DNA from: an uncultured Opitutia bacterium
GTDB lineage: Bacteria > Verrucomicrobiota > Verrucomicrobiia > Opitutales > Opitutaceae
DNA length: 64,000 nucleotides
Assembly: GCA_903862955.1 (NCBI GenBank)
Contig: CAIPAH010000023.1
Span: 186,001 to 250,000 of the forward strand
Reading direction: 5' to 3'
How positions within the stretch are numbered: the first letter of the stretch is position 1; the number at the start of each line of letters is the position of its first letter. Positions 8,347 to 16,628 of the stretch are shown here, one piece after another. The translations under genes and the position numbers were made by a program. The notes below the pieces were generated by a model. The model saw only the letters and a list, made by a program, of their open reading frames with translations. It was not told where the DNA came from and searched no databases.

Positions 8347-9135
8347 TCAGGTATCGAGGGAAGGAGAGGAGGCTTCGAGTGCCGCGTGCGGGGTCCGCGG
8401 GGAATGGAAGAGCATATCAATCTCCTTTGTAGTGAGGACTTTCATCGCGTGCAACGGGATTCCCTTCACCTGCAGCGAGCCAATCTGGTACCGGCGGAGG
8501 CGCTTCACGTCGTAGCCGAGGGTGGTGAACAGCAGGCGGATCTCGCGCTTTTTGCCGTGGTGCATGTGCACGTCGAGATTCGTCGAGCTCTTGCTCGCGT
8601 CGGGGCTGATGAGCGCGGCGCGTTCGACCTTGAGTCGCTCGCCCTCGAGCACGATGCCCTTGACGAGCAGCGGCAGGCGGGCGGCGGGGTAGGGCTGCTT
8701 GAGGATGACGTGGTAGCGCTTCACGACCACGTTCGACGGGTGCATCAGCCGGTGCGCGAGGTCGCCGTCGGTGGTGAGAATGACGAGCCCCTCGCTGTCC
8801 ATGTCGAGCCGGCCGGCGCAAAAGAAGCGATACTTGGCCATTTCGCGGGGCAGCACGCTGAAGATCGTCTCGGTGTGGTGCGGATCCTCGTTGGTGCAGA
8901 CGAGGCCGCGGGGCTTGTTCATCGCGAGCGTGATCTTGGGCTGGGCGACGGGTCGCACGGCCTTGCCGCTGACGGTGACCTTGTCGACGCCAGGAGTGAT
9001 TTTCTGCCCCAGCACGGCCTTCTTGCCGTTCACCCAGACGTGGCCCTGCGCGATGAGCGCCTCTGCGTTTCGCCGCGAGCAGACGCCGGCGTCAGCGATG
9101 TATTTTTGCAGGCGAAGGAGGTCTCGGTCGGGCAT
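8347..9135 (-). CDS. 16S/23S rRNA pseudouridine synthase, RsuA/RluB family
   Basis: A 262-residue protein: N-terminal S4 RNA-binding domain (LQKYIADAGVCSRR... VWVNGK) followed by the pseudouridine synthase domain with catalytic D111 in AGRLDMDSEGLV and the KKREIRLLF motif. The layout fits RluB/RsuA-type enzymes that isomerise a uridine in ribosomal RNA; from sequence alone I cannot tell RluB from RsuA. RluB genes often lie beside scpB or chromosome-segregation genes, which are not seen here. The C-terminus (about 245-262) is a low-complexity tail. Confidence 0.88.
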   Translation of the reverse strand: MPDRDLLRLQKYIADAGVCSRRNAEALIAQGHVWVNGKKAVLGQKITPGVDKVTVSGKAVRPVAQPKITLAMNKPRGLVCTNEDPHHTETIFSVLPREMAKYRFFCAGRLDMDSEGLVILTTDGDLAHRLMHPSNVVVKRYHVILKQPYPAARLPLLVKGIVLEGERLKVERAALISPDASKSSTNLDVHMHHGKKREIRLLFTTLGYDVKRLRRYQIGSLQVKGIPLHAMKVLTTKEIDMLFHSPRTPHAALEASSPSLDT

Positions 9136-9239
9136 GAGGTGTCAGCCAGTTGGCGGGAGATTTTAAGACGTAGCAAGCCTGCGCGCGGCTCGAAACCATG
9201 CTTGCCAGAGCCGAGCGCGCGCCGCTTTCATCCGCAGCC

Positions 9240-10400
9240 ATGTCGGACGACTCCGCCTATTCCAAAGACCGGCCGTTCCTCGCGCACATTACGCAGAGCC
9301 GGATGCTGAACAAGCCGGGTTCGGCCAAGGAAACCCGGCACTTCGAGGTCAGCCTCGCCGGCAGCGGGCTGTCCTACAAGGCGGGCGATTCCCTGGGCGT
9401 CTTCGCCGAAAACCGAAAGGTTGAAGTCGACGAAATCCTCGCGGCGCTCGAGGCGAGCGGGGACGAACCCGTGTCGCCGGTCATGCTCAAGCTGCCGGCC
9501 CCGATTTCGCTGCGCGAGGCCCTGTCTTCCAGGCTCGCATTGAAAAGTCCCACCCGGAAGGTGATCGAGACGTTGGCGGAACGGGCAACTTCGCCCGACG
9601 AGAAGAGCCGGCTGGCCAACCTGCTGGTGCCGGAGGCGAAGGACGTGCTGGGATCGTTTCTGTTCGAGCGCGAGTTCGTCGATTTGCTGGCGGAATTTCC
9701 CAGTGCCCGGCTCACGCCGCAGGAGTTGGTGGACCACATGCGCAAGCTGATGCCGCGGTTGTATTCGATCGCGTCGTCGCCCCGGGCGCATCCGCAGGAC
9801 GTTCACCTCACGATCGCCGTGGTCCGCTATGTGACCAACCACCGCGAGCGCGTGGGCGCGTGCTCCACGTATCTGGCGGATCGCGTCGCGGTGGGCCAAC
9901 CGACGGTCCCCGTCTTCGTTTCCCACTCGCACTTCGGCCCGCCGGACGACGGCGCCAAGGATGTGATCATGGTCGGGCCTGGCACGGGCATCGCGCCGTT
10001 CCGGGCCTTCGTGCAGGATCGGATCGCCAGCGGGGCGACCGGACGCAACTGGCTTTTCTTCGGCGACCAGCACCGGGCGACGGACTTTCTCTACGAGGAA
10101 GATTGGTCCGCGTGGCTCGCCGCCGGTCGCCTGACGCGACTCGACACCGCGTTTTCGCGCGACCAGCTCCTCAAGGTTTATGTGCAGGACCGTATGCGCG
10201 ATAACGCCGCCGAGCTCTGGTCGTGGCTGAAGGGTGGGGCCTATTTCTACGTCTGCGGCGACGCCAAACGCATGGCGAAGGACGTGGACACGGCGCTGTT
10301 CGACATCATCGCCCAGCAAGGCGGTTTGGACGCCGCGGGCGCGGCTGACTTCATCAAGCAGCTAAAGAAAGACCGCCGCTACCAGCGCGACGTGTATTGA
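9240..10400 (+). CDS. CysJ-like FAD/NADP oxidoreductase without a flavodoxin domain
   Basis: A 386-residue protein corresponding to the FAD- and NADP-binding modules of sulfite reductase flavoprotein alpha/cytochrome P450 reductase. Seen are the connecting domain, the FAD motif RLYSIASSP, GACSTYL, the pyrophosphate motif GPGTGIAPFR, and the C-terminal YVCGDAKRMA and RRYQRDVY ending. The FMN flavodoxin domain of full CysJ (~600 aa) is absent. Such short forms may pass electrons to a separate flavodoxin or directly to a haemoprotein partner. No sulfite reductase beta gene (cysI) is nearby. Start chosen at MSDDSAYSKDRPF; an upstream ATG at 9198 adds 14 unlikely residues. Role in sulfite reduction is possible but unproven. 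Confidence 0.82.
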   Translation: MSDDSAYSKDRPFLAHITQSRMLNKPGSAKETRHFEVSLAGSGLSYKAGDSLGVFAENRKVEVDEILAALEASGDEPVSPVMLKLPAPISLREALSSRLALKSPTRKVIETLAERATSPDEKSRLANLLVPEAKDVLGSFLFEREFVDLLAEFPSARLTPQELVDHMRKLMPRLYSIASSPRAHPQDVHLTIAVVRYVTNHRERVGACSTYLADRVAVGQPTVPVFVSHSHFGPPDDGAKDVIMVGPGTGIAPFRAFVQDRIASGATGRNWLFFGDQHRATDFLYEEDWSAWLAAGRLTRLDTAFSRDQLLKVYVQDRMRDNAAELWSWLKGGAYFYVCGDAKRMAKDVDTALFDIIAQQGGLDAAGAADFIKQLKKDRRYQRDVY

Positions 10401-10491
10401 GGGGTATGGCCCTGGCGGGAGCTTGGCCGTGGCTGGCCAATTGCATTTTTCTCCTCGCTACCCGGCGCCCGCTACTGGCTACTATTCCGCC

Positions 10492-11241
10492 ATGCTTACG
10501 TTCAAACAACGCACTGCTTTGGTCACCGGAGCCGGTCGCGGCATTGGCAAGGCCATCGCCGAAACCTTGGCTCGCCAGGGCGTGACCGTCATCTGTGTCT
10601 CGAAGTCGGCCGAGTCATGCGGCGCCGTGGCCGCTGCCATCACGGCTTCGGGCGGCAAGGCGAAGGCGCTGGCGGTGGACGTCGCGGATGCTGCCGCCAT
10701 CGCCAAGGCGGCGGAGAGCCTGCTGGCCGAGTTTCCGGTGATCGACATCCTCGTCAACAATGCCGGCATCACCCGGGACGGCCTCCTCTTCCGCATGAGC
10801 GAATCCGATTGGAATGACGTCCTCGCGACGAATCTCACGAGCTGCTTCCACTGGACCAAGTACCTCGGCCGTCCGATGACCCGTGCCCGCTGGGGGCGCA
10901 TCGTCAACATCACCTCGGTCAGCGGCATCATGGGCAACGCCGGCCAGGCGAACTATTCCGCGGCGAAGGCCGGCATGATCGGCCTGACGAAGACCCTCGC
11001 CCGGGAATTTGCCGGCCGGAGCGTCACGGTCAACGCGGTGGCACCCGGATTTATCAAGACCGACATGACGACCGAGTTCGTCAACAATCCCGAGGTTTCC
11101 GCAAAGATCCTCGAGGCCGTGCCGCTGAAACGTTTCGGCGAGGCCGCGGACATCGCCGCCATGACCGCGTTTCTCTGTGCAGAAGAAGCGGGTTACATCA
11201 CCGGCCAAGTTTTTGCCGTTGACGGCGGCATGGCGATGTGA
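10492..11241 (+). CDS. fabG: 3-oxoacyl-[acyl-carrier-protein] reductase
   Basis: A 249-residue short-chain dehydrogenase. The cofactor loop TGAGRGIG, NNAGITRDGLLFRM, the catalytic Ser in ITSVSG and the Y-x3-K (NYSAAKAG), plus the C-terminal GYITGQVFAVDGGMAM, are textbook FabG. It reduces beta-ketoacyl-ACP with NADPH in fatty acid elongation. It is followed after 27 bases by acpP and then fabF, the usual fab order. Start at MLTFKQRTALVTG; the frame is open further upstream but without family support. Confidence 0.95.
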   Translation: MLTFKQRTALVTGAGRGIGKAIAETLARQGVTVICVSKSAESCGAVAAAITASGGKAKALAVDVADAAAIAKAAESLLAEFPVIDILVNNAGITRDGLLFRMSESDWNDVLATNLTSCFHWTKYLGRPMTRARWGRIVNITSVSGIMGNAGQANYSAAKAGMIGLTKTLAREFAGRSVTVNAVAPGFIKTDMTTEFVNNPEVSAKILEAVPLKRFGEAADIAAMTAFLCAEEAGYITGQVFAVDGGMAM

Positions 11242-11268
11242 ACCCTCTCAACCACTCGAATTTACAAT

Positions 11269-11532
11269 ATGGCTGACCAAAAAACCATCGAACAGCGCGT
11301 CAAAGAGATCATCGTTAATCAGCTCAACGTGAACGAGGAGCAGATTACACCGACGGCCTCGTTTCTTGACGACCTTGGGGCCGACTCGCTCGACACCGTC
11401 GAGCTGATCATGGCTTTCGAAGAGGAGTTTAAGGACGAGATCAAGGGGGAGATTCCCGAGTCCGACGCTGAAAAGCTGCAGACGGTTGGCCAAGTCATCG
11501 ACTACATCAAAGCCAAGGCCGGCAAAGCCTGA
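11269..11532 (+). CDS. acpP: Acyl carrier protein
   Basis: An 87-residue acidic protein with the phosphopantetheine attachment site DSL (S40) in [13 protein letters not shown]. Length and helical pattern match bacterial ACP; a short Lys/Ala tail (KAKAGKA) follows. Carries acyl intermediates for FabG, FabF and lipid synthesis enzymes. It lies between fabG and fabF and is followed by a long hairpin with a T run, which may set ACP messenger above fabF messenger. Confidence 0.97.
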   Translation: MADQKTIEQRVKEIIVNQLNVNEEQITPTASFLDDLGADSLDTVELIMAFEEEFKDEIKGEIPESDAEKLQTVGQVIDYIKAKAGKA

Positions 11533-11554
11533 GTCCTACTAGGTCAGAATTTTT

Positions 11555-11603
11555 GGCGTTCTGCCTGTTTCCCCGCGGAAATCGTCGCAGAACGCCATTT
11601 TTG
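11555..11603 (+). terminator. Terminator or attenuator between acpP and fabF
   Basis: A perfect 10-bp inverted repeat (GGCGTTCTGC at 11555-11564 with GCAGAACGCC at 11587-11596; flanking T/A adds an eleventh pair) with a 22-nt loop, followed by ATTTTTG. It lies in the gap between acpP and fabF, so partial termination could give excess acpP transcript (inference). Confidence 0.7.
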
Positions 11604-11636
11604 TCTTTGGATATCCGGAGGTAGTTTCTCCCGCTC

Positions 11637-12887
11637 ATGGAAATTCCGCTCACCCAACGCCGCGTCGTGATCACCGGCCTCGGTGTCGTCGCCTCCATCG
11701 GCCACAATGTGAACGACTTTTGGGCGAGCCTTGTCGCCGGCCGGTGCGGGATCCAGCGCGTCACGCATTTTGACCCCACGGCCTACGCCAGCCAGATCGG
11801 CGCCGAGGTGCGCGACTGGGACGCCGCTCAGCACATGGACCCGAAGGAGGCGCGCCGGAACGACCGTTACACGCACTTTGCCTTCGCCGCTGCCCGCCAG
11901 GCCGTGGCGGACGCGGCGCTCGACGTGACGCACGAAAACGGCGACCGGGTTGGCGTCATTATCGGCTCCGGCATCGGCGGCATGCAGACGATCGAAACCC
12001 AGCACGACGTGCTGCGCGAGCGCGGCCCGCGCAAGGTGTCGCCGTTCATGATCCCCGCGCTGATCGGCAACATGGCCAGCGGACTCGTGGCCATCGACCT
12101 GGGCGCGCGCGGCCCGAATTTCGGCATCGTCTCGGCCTGCGCCACGGGCACGCATGCCATTGGCGAGGCGTTTCACGCGATTCGCCGCGGTGACGCGGAC
12201 GTGATGGTGGCCGGCGGCAGCGAGGCGGCCATCACGCAACAGTCTTACGCCGGCTTTTGCTCGATGAAGGCGATGAGCACGCGCAACGACGCCCCGCAGA
12301 AAGCCTGCCGGCCCTTCGACAAGAACCGTGATGGCTTCATCATGGGCGAGGGCTCTGGCATCCTGATCCTCGAGTCGCTGGAGCACGCGCAGTCCCGCGG
12401 TGCCCGGATTTACTGCGAACTCGCCGGCTACGCCGCCACTTGCGATGCGTTCCACATCACGCAGCCCGACCCGGAGGGCAAGGGGCTGACGCTCGCCATG
12501 ATGCGGGCCCTGGCCTGTGGCGGGGTAAAGCCGGAACAGGTGGATTACATCAACGCCCACGGCACCTCCACGCCCTACAACGACAAGTTTGAGACGCTCG
12601 CGATCAAGAAACTCTTCGGCGAACACGCGCGCCGTCTCGCCATCAGCTCGACGAAATCGATGACCGGGCATCTCCTCGGCGCCGCGGGCGGTATCGAGTC
12701 GGTGATCTCGGTGAAAACGATCGAGACCGGCATGATCGCGCCGACGATCAACCTCGAGGAACCCGATCCGGATTGTGACCTCGACTACGTGCCCAACGTC
12801 GCCCGCGCGGCGAAGGTGCGCACCGTGCTCAGCAATAACCTCGGCTTCGGCGGCCAGAACGCCGCCGTCGTTTTCCGCGCGTTGTAG
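11637..12887 (+). CDS. fabF: 3-oxoacyl-[acyl-carrier-protein] synthase II
   Basis: A 416-residue condensing enzyme of the KAS II type. The catalytic triad is visible: C168 in SACATGTH, H308 in NAHGTSTPYND, H345 in MTGHLLGAAGG. N-terminal RRVVITGLGVV and C-terminal NNLGFGGQN(A)A are typical. It condenses malonyl-ACP with acyl-ACP in chain elongation. A GGAGGT sequence lies about 15 bases before the ATG. It is downstream of fabG-acpP and separated from acpP by a hairpin. Confidence 0.96.
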   Translation: MEIPLTQRRVVITGLGVVASIGHNVNDFWASLVAGRCGIQRVTHFDPTAYASQIGAEVRDWDAAQHMDPKEARRNDRYTHFAFAAARQAVADAALDVTHENGDRVGVIIGSGIGGMQTIETQHDVLRERGPRKVSPFMIPALIGNMASGLVAIDLGARGPNFGIVSACATGTHAIGEAFHAIRRGDADVMVAGGSEAAITQQSYAGFCSMKAMSTRNDAPQKACRPFDKNRDGFIMGEGSGILILESLEHAQSRGARIYCELAGYAATCDAFHITQPDPEGKGLTLAMMRALACGGVKPEQVDYINAHGTSTPYNDKFETLAIKKLFGEHARRLAISSTKSMTGHLLGAAGGIESVISVKTIETGMIAPTINLEEPDPDCDLDYVPNVARAAKVRTVLSNNLGFGGQNAAVVFRAL

Positions 12888-12895
12888 CGGCCGCC

Positions 12896-13414
12896 GTGAA
12901 GGCGATCTGCCTCAGCCTGGTCGCGTTGAGTCTCGCCGGCTGCAGCCGGCACGGGACCCCTGACGTCGCAGAGAACGGGCCGCCGCCGACCCGGGCGGAA
13001 ATCTGGACGGCGATCCAGCCGCTGGCGGCACGCTATCGGATCGCGCCGGAGTTCATCTACGCGCTCGTGGCCGCGGAATCCAATTTCGATCCCGCGGCCC
13101 ACTCGGGCTCGGCTCGTGGCCTGTTGCAGCTCAAGCCGGTGGCGTGGCAGGCCGTTTCGAAACGGCCCTACGAGCCGGGAGTCTGGGTGTGGCGCGAAAA
13201 TCTCGAGGTGGGAATCGACTATCTCGCCTATTCGCGCGCGTATCTTCACCGAAAGACAGAATTCTCTTATCCGCTGCTGCTGGCGGCGTTTCACTACGGC
13301 TTGGATTACGTCGAGGAACGCAACTTTGACGTCCGACGCATTCCCATCCCGGACAACCCGGTTTACCGCGAACTTTGGTCGGGCAATCTCTCGCCCGTGG
13401 CCCCGCCGCGCTAG
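12896..13414 (+). CDS. Lytic transglycosylase (SLT domain) lipoprotein
   Basis: A 172-residue protein starting at GTG, with a short lipoprotein signal: LSLAGC places the lipidated Cys at residue 16. The SLT goose-lysozyme-like domain follows with catalytic E61 in ALVAAESNFDP, then GSARGLLQLKP and a late AFHYGLDYV segment. It would cleave peptidoglycan glycan strands between MurNAc and GlcNAc at the outer membrane. It begins 8 bases after fabF and overlaps the convergent response regulator gene by 4 bases. Confidence 0.87.
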   Translation: MKAICLSLVALSLAGCSRHGTPDVAENGPPPTRAEIWTAIQPLAARYRIAPEFIYALVAAESNFDPAAHSGSARGLLQLKPVAWQAVSKRPYEPGVWVWRENLEVGIDYLAYSRAYLHRKTEFSYPLLLAAFHYGLDYVEERNFDVRRIPIPDNPVYRELWSGNLSPVAPPR

Positions 13415-13875
13415 TTTTGCGCGGGCATGCGGCCGCGGCCTGGGCCGAGCCATTTCTTGAGGCAGGCGTGAAGTTCGGCCCGCCGCACGGGCTTGGCCAG
13501 AAAGTCGTCCATGCCGGCCTTGGTGCAGGCGACGCGAACCTCCGTCTCGGAACTCGCGGTGAGCGCGACGATCGGAATGCGCCGGCCCTCTTTGCCTGCC
13601 CGAATCAAGCGCGTGGCCTCAAAGCCATCGATGCCAGGCAACTGGCAGTCCATGAGGATCAGGTCCCACGGCTCGCGTTCAACCCGGTCCACGGCGGTGG
13701 CGCCATCCGCGGCGACGCTGCCCTTCAAGCCGTGCTTTTCCAGCATGCGGCAGATGAGGTTCTGGTTGAGCAGGTCGTCCTCGACCACGAGGATCCGGCC
13801 GGACAGCAGCTCAAAAGGGCCGGTGCTCATGCTGGGCGCGACGGCGGGGACGGTTGGGGTCGGGGTCTTGTCCAT
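13411..13875 (-). CDS. Stand-alone response regulator receiver protein
   Basis: A 154-residue protein: a ~20-residue Pro/Thr-rich N-terminus, then one receiver domain with ILVVEDD, the phospho-acceptor Asp in LILMDCQLPGIDG, a Thr/Ser switch (ALTAS) and the KP motif (FLAKPVRR). No output domain follows, so it acts by protein contact or as a phosphorelay intermediate; the MD.QLPG(I/M)DG form is common in receivers cut from hybrid kinases. Start chosen at MDKTPTP; a longer frame to 13956 lacks support. No kinase gene is adjacent. Confidence 0.83.
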   Translation of the reverse strand: MDKTPTPTVPAVAPSMSTGPFELLSGRILVVEDDLLNQNLICRMLEKHGLKGSVAADGATAVDRVEREPWDLILMDCQLPGIDGFEATRLIRAGKEGRRIPIVALTASSETEVRVACTKAGMDDFLAKPVRRAELHACLKKWLGPGRGRMPAQN

Positions 13876-13962
13876 CAGCGGACTAGCTGGCCCAGAAGAA
13901 CGGGGGAAGAAAGCGAATTCCCCCCAATTGCCGCCTGCTACGTAGATATACCCCAAGAAAAA

Positions 13963-13985
13963 GCCCGCGGCTGCAAACCGCGGGC
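13963..13985 (-). terminator. Terminator after rpmB, bidirectional form
   Basis: Perfect 8-bp stem GCCCGCGG / CCGCGGGC with a 7-nt loop, flanked on both sides by A runs on the plus strand, i.e. a T run after the hairpin on the minus strand. It lies 25 bases past the rpmB stop. Confidence 0.85.
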
Positions 13986-14010
13986 AAAAAGGAAGAAGGA
14001 AACGGAAGGC

Positions 14011-14241
14011 TCAGGCCTTCTGGACGAGGCCGGCCTTGATGGCCTTGACCGAGACGAGCATGCGCTTGGTGCCGCCGTTGGCCAACCGGACGCGGATGCG
14101 CTGCAGGTTGGGACGGAACTTGCGCTTCGTGATGCTCGTCACGTGGGTGCCGATGCCGCCGCTCTTCTTGGACTGACCCTTGCGGTTGATGATCGAGCCC
14201 TTGACGGGACGGCGACCGGTGATTGCACAGATTCTGGCCAT
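14011..14241 (-). CDS. rpmB: 50S ribosomal protein L28
   Basis: A 76-residue basic protein starting MARICAITGRRPVKGS with RKGQSKKSGGIGTH and a C-terminal KRMLVSVKAIKAGLVQKA, matching L28 (bL28) along its length. It binds 23S rRNA near the E site. Single-gene unit with its own terminator. The N-terminal Cys5 is present but no second Cys pair, so this is the Zn-free form. Confidence 0.96.
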   Translation of the reverse strand: MARICAITGRRPVKGSIINRKGQSKKSGGIGTHVTSITKRKFRPNLQRIRVRLANGGTKRMLVSVKAIKAGLVQKA

Positions 14242-14305
14242 GGTGGTTTTGAGTTGGTTAAAGGGTCATACGTAAAGGTCGGGCCGAGGCTGAAGCAAGG
14301 GAAAT

Positions 14306-15301
14306 TTAGCCCTCACGGAAGCCATGCAGCACCTGAAACTTCTGCCCGAGATGCGAGGGATGCAGCAACTGCAGGAGGGATTGTTTCTTCGGACTGAACC
14401 GCGCGGCCTCCGCGGACGTGACGGCGGCGATGTGGGCTGAGGCGTGATGGACCAAAAAGGCCTCCTGGGACTCGACCGCGACCTCGCCGAAGCCCTGCAG
14501 GGACAGGGGGGATTTGAGCCAGTCCCAGCAAACGTGGCACGTGAGGTCCTGGTCGCCGGGGCGGGCCAGCAGGTCGTTGGATTGGGAATGGCGGTAGTAG
14601 GCCCGGGCCGTGCCTTCGGGGCAGTGCGTGGTCAACTCCGCCCAAGACTTGCCGTAATCGCACGCTACGAAAAGCCCGGTCCACGTCGGCGCCGCCAGCT
14701 GCTCCGCGAGCGTCCGGGCGGCCAGCGGGGCATCGATCACATAGCCCTCGGGAGCGGTGGCGGGCAGCTCGCCGGGGGCGATGGTCGGCATTTCGCGATA
14801 ACTCAGCGTGTCGCCGGATAAGCACACGCCGATCTCTCGCCAGGCATTTTGGCGGAACACGAAGCGGCGGAAAGGCTGGGCGTCGAAGAGCTCGTTGGAG
14901 AACACGACGCAGCGTCCCGAGAGCTCAAGCGGGTCCCCGAGTCTCGCGGTTCGCGCTGCCGCGAAGGGATGCGTTACACCCGTAAGGACTTCGCGCCCTG
15001 GTTCAGCCCCAATCTCGACGAAGGTGTAGTCGCGGGGGTTGCGGCCCTGCAGCAAGGTGACGGCCGCCGCGCAGATGAGTTCACCGAACACCGGGCCGCT
15101 CGTGCTGGCGGTGAAGAAATCCGTGTCCGCACCATAGCCGACGCGTGTCTTGGGACGCCGATAGTAACCACAGACGGGATCGTAGAGCGCCAATTCCATG
15201 AACCGCGCAAACGGAAGCCAGCTTTGGGCGTCGGCGTGTCGCCGAAAAGCAGCCAGGAAATCCGCGGAAGGCACAGACGATGGGGGAGTTGACGAACCCA
15301 T
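14306..15301 (-). CDS. MidA/NDUFAF7-like SAM-dependent methyltransferase
   Basis: A 331-residue protein. Family features are FMELALYDPVCGYY near the N-terminus, VEIGAEPG (SAM loop, in a variant form), SNELFDAQPFRRF and a DLTCHVCWDWL segment equivalent to the DITAHVDF of MidA proteins. Mitochondrial NDUFAF7 methylates an Arg of complex I; bacterial substrates are mostly unknown. The SAM glycine-rich loop is less regular than usual, so activity is not certain. The gene is divergent from ctpA with only 16 bases between the two chosen starts. Confidence 0.78.
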   Translation of the reverse strand: MGSSTPPSSVPSADFLAAFRRHADAQSWLPFARFMELALYDPVCGYYRRPKTRVGYGADTDFFTASTSGPVFGELICAAAVTLLQGRNPRDYTFVEIGAEPGREVLTGVTHPFAAARTARLGDPLELSGRCVVFSNELFDAQPFRRFVFRQNAWREIGVCLSGDTLSYREMPTIAPGELPATAPEGYVIDAPLAARTLAEQLAAPTWTGLFVACDYGKSWAELTTHCPEGTARAYYRHSQSNDLLARPGDQDLTCHVCWDWLKSPLSLQGFGEVAVESQEAFLVHHASAHIAAVTSAEAARFSPKKQSLLQLLHPSHLGQKFQVLHGFREG

Positions 15302-15317
15302 TTACAAACCGAAGCAG

Positions 15318-16622
15318 ATGCACACAGTCACCGGGATGCTCAAACGCATTCTCATCATCGCCGCCGGCGTGGTGCTTGGCCTGGTGCTCTCGCTGGGCGC
15401 GGCCCGGCTGGCGCTGGCGTGGGGATTGTTTCCCAACCGCGATCTCGAGCGATCGTCAGCCTACATGCGCGAAGTGCTGCAGCTGGTGAACGAGAACTAC
15501 GTGGATGCGAAGTCCTCGAGCTACGACCAGCTCGCGAAGTCCGCCCTCCACGGCATGGTCGAATCGCTCGACCCGCATTCGGAATTTCTCGAGTCGAAGG
15601 ACTACACGGAGCTGGAGGAGGAGTTGAGCGGGGATTTCAGCGGCATCGGCGTGCAGGTCGAGATGCGCAAGGGCCGGGTGGTGGTGATCGCGCCCATCGC
15701 GGGTTCCCCGGGCGAGAAGGCCGGCATCCTGCGCGGGGACGAACTGCTGAGCGTCGACGGCAAGCTCCTCGAGCGCGGCCTGTCGATGGACGCCGTGATC
15801 GACCGCTTGCGCGGCAAGGCCCACACCAAGGTCGCCGTGAGCCTGCTGCGGCCCAGCACCGGCCGCACGATCGACCTCACCTTGGTGCGCGAAGTCATCA
15901 AGCTCGAGAGCGTGCGCGATGTGCACGTCGTGGGGGAACACACGGGCTACATCCAGTTGACGGAATTTTCCGACCACACCGGCGAGGAGTTTGGCAAGGC
16001 GCTGGACCAGCTGCTCAAGCAGGGCATCGACAGCCTCGTCCTGGACCTGCGCAACAACCCTGGCGGGCTGCTCGACGCGGCGGTCGACGTCGCCGAACCG
16101 TTTTTCCGGAAGGGCGAACTCATCGTCTACACCCAGGGCCGCAAGCCCGCGGATCGCGAGGAGTATCGCGCCTCCGCCGAGGGGGACCCGCTCCGCCTGC
16201 CCGTCGCGATCCTCATCAACGCCGGCAGCGCCAGCGCGGCCGAGGTGGTGACCGGCGCGCTGAAGGACACCGGCCGCGCCGTCGTCGTGGGCGAGCGCTC
16301 GTTCGGCAAGGGCTCGGTGCAGTCGATTTTCAAGCTCAAGAACGGCGAGGGCCTGCGGCTGACCACCGCGAAGTATTACACGCCGAGCGGCGTGAGCATC
16401 CACGAAAAGGGCATCGCGCCGCAGGTGGAGGTCGTGATGACGCCCGAGGAAGACAGCCGGCTGCAGCTGCAGCGCCTCCGGCCGGACGTGTCGGATCCGA
16501 AGGATTTCAAGGAGAGATTTGGCTTTACGCCCGTGGAGGACCGGCAGCTGGACGCGGCGCTCGACGTGCTCAAGGGCATCAACCTGCTGCGGGAGCGCGC
16601 CGCGCCGGCGGCGGCGCACTAG
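15318..16622 (+). CDS. ctpA: Carboxy-terminal processing protease (S41, CtpA/Prc family)
   Basis: A 434-residue protein with an N-terminal signal anchor (about residues 8-34), an S41 N-terminal helical region (LDPHSEFL), a PDZ domain (SGIGVQVEM ... GEKAGILRGDELLSVDG) and the protease core. The catalytic Ser is in NAGSASAAEVV and the Lys in GERSFGKGSVQ. It would degrade or trim periplasmic proteins at their C-termini. Start ATG taken at MHTVTGMLKR; the second ATG six residues later is equally possible. Seven bases separate it from tsaD. Confidence 0.93.
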   Translation: MHTVTGMLKRILIIAAGVVLGLVLSLGAARLALAWGLFPNRDLERSSAYMREVLQLVNENYVDAKSSSYDQLAKSALHGMVESLDPHSEFLESKDYTELEEELSGDFSGIGVQVEMRKGRVVVIAPIAGSPGEKAGILRGDELLSVDGKLLERGLSMDAVIDRLRGKAHTKVAVSLLRPSTGRTIDLTLVREVIKLESVRDVHVVGEHTGYIQLTEFSDHTGEEFGKALDQLLKQGIDSLVLDLRNNPGGLLDAAVDVAEPFFRKGELIVYTQGRKPADREEYRASAEGDPLRLPVAILINAGSASAAEVVTGALKDTGRAVVVGERSFGKGSVQSIFKLKNGEGLRLTTAKYYTPSGVSIHEKGIAPQVEVVMTPEEDSRLQLQRLRPDVSDPKDFKERFGFTPVEDRQLDAALDVLKGINLLRERAAPAAAH

Positions 16623-16628
16623 CCGCGC

